From Planctomycetota bacterium (lineage in GTDB: Bacteria; Planctomycetota; Phycisphaerae; Sedimentisphaerales; Anaerobacaceae), in the NCBI GenBank assembly GCA_017885385.1, contig JAFNGF010000130.1, positions 1 through 5,933 of the forward strand: a DNA stretch of 5,933 bases. The letters are read 5' to 3'. Positions 3,931 to 5,933 of the stretch are shown piece after piece. Numbering within the stretch: position 1 is the stretch's first letter; each line of letters begins with the position of its first letter. The notes below the pieces were generated by a model. It searched no databases. It was not told where the DNA came from and was given only the letters and a program-made list of their open reading frames with translations. The translations under genes were made by a program, and so were the position numbers.

Positions 3931-5933
3931 ATGAAACCGCCCAAAACCGACAAGTCACACGCAACTCATTCTAGGATAGATAGCTGTCATGCCCATAAAA
4001 AGGAACGTCACTGGGTTAACCATATACTTCCCATTGCAGGGCTGATGTCACTAATATGGTTTTTAATCCGTGTGATTCCAAAACCTTCGCGGGCAACGTA
4101 TCCGTGCCAGCGAGTAGCGTTTCCGCTGGCGTCAGGATTCATAGCCTGGCTGCTGGGCTTAGGCGCTGCCAGCGTAGTATTCAGAAAGGCCAGGCTAAAT
4201 CTTGCCCGTAGACGGTATCTGGTGGGCTTAATCTGCATCGCCGTGGGCGTTATGGCTGTATGGCTGACCGTAGCTGCCACCGGCGAGAAGCTGGCGCTGG
4301 CTGAGCCGCAGCCGGCAAATCAGCCGATGGGGGTCGCTAAAGGCATCTATCCAGGACGCGTAATCTGGGCTTACGACCCTGAGGCAACCGACTGGGCGGG
4401 TCCCGGCAATGGGCACCCGTGGCAGAGCAGCCATACTAATCAAGCCGCGGTGTGCCGAATGATGTCGCGTGCAATTTGTGATCTGACCGGTCAATCCGGC
4501 GACGCAGCAGCGTGGGACAGGCTTTTTAGATACCACAACAAGGCACGCGGCAAGGGAGACGCTACCTACAAGCCGAGCGAAAAAATCGCTATCAAGGTAA
4601 ACTTTGTCGGCTTTATCTGGTCTCACGGAGGCGTCAATAAGGACACCTACAACCTGGATAGCACCATAGATTATATGAATACGTCCCCGCAAATGCTTGT
4701 CGCCTTACTGCGGCAGCTCGTAAACACGATTGGTGTTAAACAAGCCGACATTGCTATCTGCGATAGTCTGGCGTACTTCGCCAACGAGTACTACGACATC
4801 ATCCACAAAGAGTTTCCGAACGTACTGTGCATGGACCATGCCGGCAAATTCGGCCGAGGCCGGATGGAACAATCTTCCGTTCCGCTCTACTGGAGCTGTC
4901 GTCCCCAGGGATGTAAGCAGGACTACATCCCTGAGACTTTTGCCCAGGCGGATTACTTAATTAACTTTGCCAACCTCAAGGCCCATACCGGCGCGGGCGT
5001 GACGCTCTGCGCAAAGAACCACTATGGCTCGCTGGTGAGGTGGCCGGCTGAAAAAGGTTATTACGATATGCACACAAGTAGCTTCTCCAAAGAGACCGGC
5101 ACATACAGAAACCTGGTTGACCTCATGGGTCACGCCCACATCGGCGGCAAAACCGTGCTCTACCTGATTGATAGCCTGTATTGCGGCGTCCACCCCACGG
5201 ATATGCCTAAAGGGCCGAGAAAATGGCAGTCGCCCCCATTCAACGGCGACTGGACTTCCAGCCTTTTAGCATCGCAGGACCCGGTGGCCATCGACTCGGT
5301 CGGCTTCGACTTTCTCTACGCTGAATACGACCGGGCACGCGAGAGCGGCGTTGACGACTACTTACACGAGGCGGCACGGGCGGATAATCCGCCTTCAGGG
5401 ACATTCTACGACCCTGACCACGCCGATAACGTCAAAAAACTGCCCAGCCTGGGCGTCCACGAGCACTGGAATAACCCGCAAGAAAAGAAATACTCCCGCA
5501 ATTTAGGGAGCGGCACAGGCATCGAACTGGTAGCGGTTACGCCGGCAAAGGCCGCCGAGAAACAAAGTGTCATCGCGACGGGAGCGAAGCTAGAAAAACT
5601 TGCGGGCGGCTTTGAATTTACAGAAGGCCCGGCTGTCGATGCCGAGGGAAATATCTTCTTCACAGACCAGCCAAACAATCGAATTCACAAGTGGTCGGTG
5701 GACGGCAAGCTGTCTATCTTTCACGAAAACCCAGGAAGAGCCAACGGGCTATATTTCGATAAAGGTGGAAACCTGCTGGCTTGTGCCGACCTCAATAACG
5801 AGCTTTGGCTAATCGACAGGGAAGGTAATGTCACCGTACTGGTTAAGGACTACAAAGGCAAAAAGTTGAATGGCCCCAACGATCTCTGGATTGACCCAAA
5901 AGGCGGCATATACTTTACAGACCCATTTTATCG
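3931..5933 (+). CDS. membrane-anchored DUF362 protein fused to an SMP-30/gluconolactonase domain (3' end outside window)
   Basis: The frame stays open for 667 codons to the window edge. A His-rich cytoplasmic N-terminus (residues 1-31) is followed by three membrane helices (about 32-49, 64-84, 96-116). The positive loop RKARLNLARRR between helices 2 and 3 predicts the rest is periplasmic. The PSRATYPCQRVAFPLASGF block joins helices 1 and 2. DUF362 (PF04015) spans about 140-536: KPSEKIAIKVNF (214-225), ADYLINFANLKAHTGAGVTL (340-359), CAKNHYGS (360-367), DPVAID, and an ending HEHWNNPQEKKYSRNLGSG typical of the family. After a short linker (537-550), an SMP-30/gluconolactonase propeller (PF08450) begins: FTEGPAVD with Glu565, the likely first metal ligand, then RANGLYFD and KLNGPNDLWID (644-654). 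Later ligands lie beyond the window. No CxxCxxC iron-sulfur motif is present. DUF362 function is poorly defined; the second domain suggests lactone or sugar-acid hydrolysis. Confidence 0.85.
   Translation, partial: MKPPKTDKSHATHSRIDSCHAHKKERHWVNHILPIAGLMSLIWFLIRVIPKPSRATYPCQRVAFPLASGFIAWLLGLGAASVVFRKARLNLARRRYLVGLICIAVGVMAVWLTVAATGEKLALAEPQPANQPMGVAKGIYPGRVIWAYDPEATDWAGPGNGHPWQSSHTNQAAVCRMMSRAICDLTGQSGDAAAWDRLFRYHNKARGKGDATYKPSEKIAIKVNFVGFIWSHGGVNKDTYNLDSTIDYMNTSPQMLVALLRQLVNTIGVKQADIAICDSLAYFANEYYDIIHKEFPNVLCMDHAGKFGRGRMEQSSVPLYWSCRPQGCKQDYIPETFAQADYLINFANLKAHTGAGVTLCAKNHYGSLVRWPAEKGYYDMHTSSFSKETGTYRNLVDLMGHAHIGGKTVLYLIDSLYCGVHPTDMPKGPRKWQSPPFNGDWTSSLLASQDPVAIDSVGFDFLYAEYDRARESGVDDYLHEAARADNPPSGTFYDPDHADNVKKLPSLGVHEHWNNPQEKKYSRNLGSGTGIELVAVTPAKAAEKQSVIATGAKLEKLAGGFEFTEGPAVDAEGNIFFTDQPNNRIHKWSVDGKLSIFHENPGRANGLYFDKGGNLLACADLNNELWLIDREGNVTVLVKDYKGKKLNGPNDLWIDPKGGIYFTDPFY

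Noticed and set aside
4228..4692. 154-codon minus frame opposite the DUF362 region
   Set aside because: The plus strand here encodes a convincing membrane and DUF362 protein; the minus frame shows no family features.

Overview
The window looks like a piece of a Planctomycetota-like chromosome, perhaps Phycisphaerae or Sedimentisphaerales. That is inferred from the protein mix: a DUF1080 (3-keto-disaccharide hydrolase-type) protein, a GH43 arabinanase-like lipoprotein, a membrane-anchored DUF362 protein joined to an SMP-30/gluconolactonase domain, and an archaeal-type 3-dehydroquinate synthase II in an otherwise bacterial setting. There is no rRNA or other marker gene to confirm it. No tRNA, CRISPR array, transposase or phage gene was seen.

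Layout. Positions 1-261 (+) are the 3' end of a DUF1080 gene. It converges, across 28 bp, on a secreted trypsin-like serine protease (290-1207, -). Next comes a GH43 lipoprotein gene (1495-2583, -). A divergent intergenic region (about 2584-2887) separates it from two genes on the + strand: 3-dehydroquinate synthase II (2888-3883) and, 47 bp further on, a long open frame (3931-5933, running off the window). That last frame encodes three membrane helices, a DUF362 domain and the start of an SMP-30/gluconolactonase propeller. It is easily missed because no stop codon falls inside the window.

The most striking non-coding signal is a 67-bp direct repeat (1347-1413 and 2619-2685, 57/67 identical). 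Each copy carries, on the - strand, a near-perfect sigma70-type promoter: TTGACG, exactly 17 bp, then TATAAT. One copy precedes the protease and the other precedes the GH43 gene, so two unrelated genes seem to share a duplicated, possibly dispersed promoter module. On the other side of the divergent region, the synthase gene has its own candidate promoter (TTGACA-17-TTAAAT). Its leader holds a palindrome matching the dRS3-type repeat pattern ATTCCC-N8-GGGAAT just upstream of the ribosome binding site.

Function. Three or four of the products look exported: the protease by signal peptide, GH43 as a lipoprotein, DUF362/SMP-30 as membrane-anchored periplasmic domains, and DUF1080 probably (its N-terminus is outside the window). 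This fits polysaccharide and sugar-derivative breakdown at the cell envelope. The synthase is cytoplasmic and belongs to aromatic biosynthesis or a related pathway. Its link to the downstream gene is by position only.
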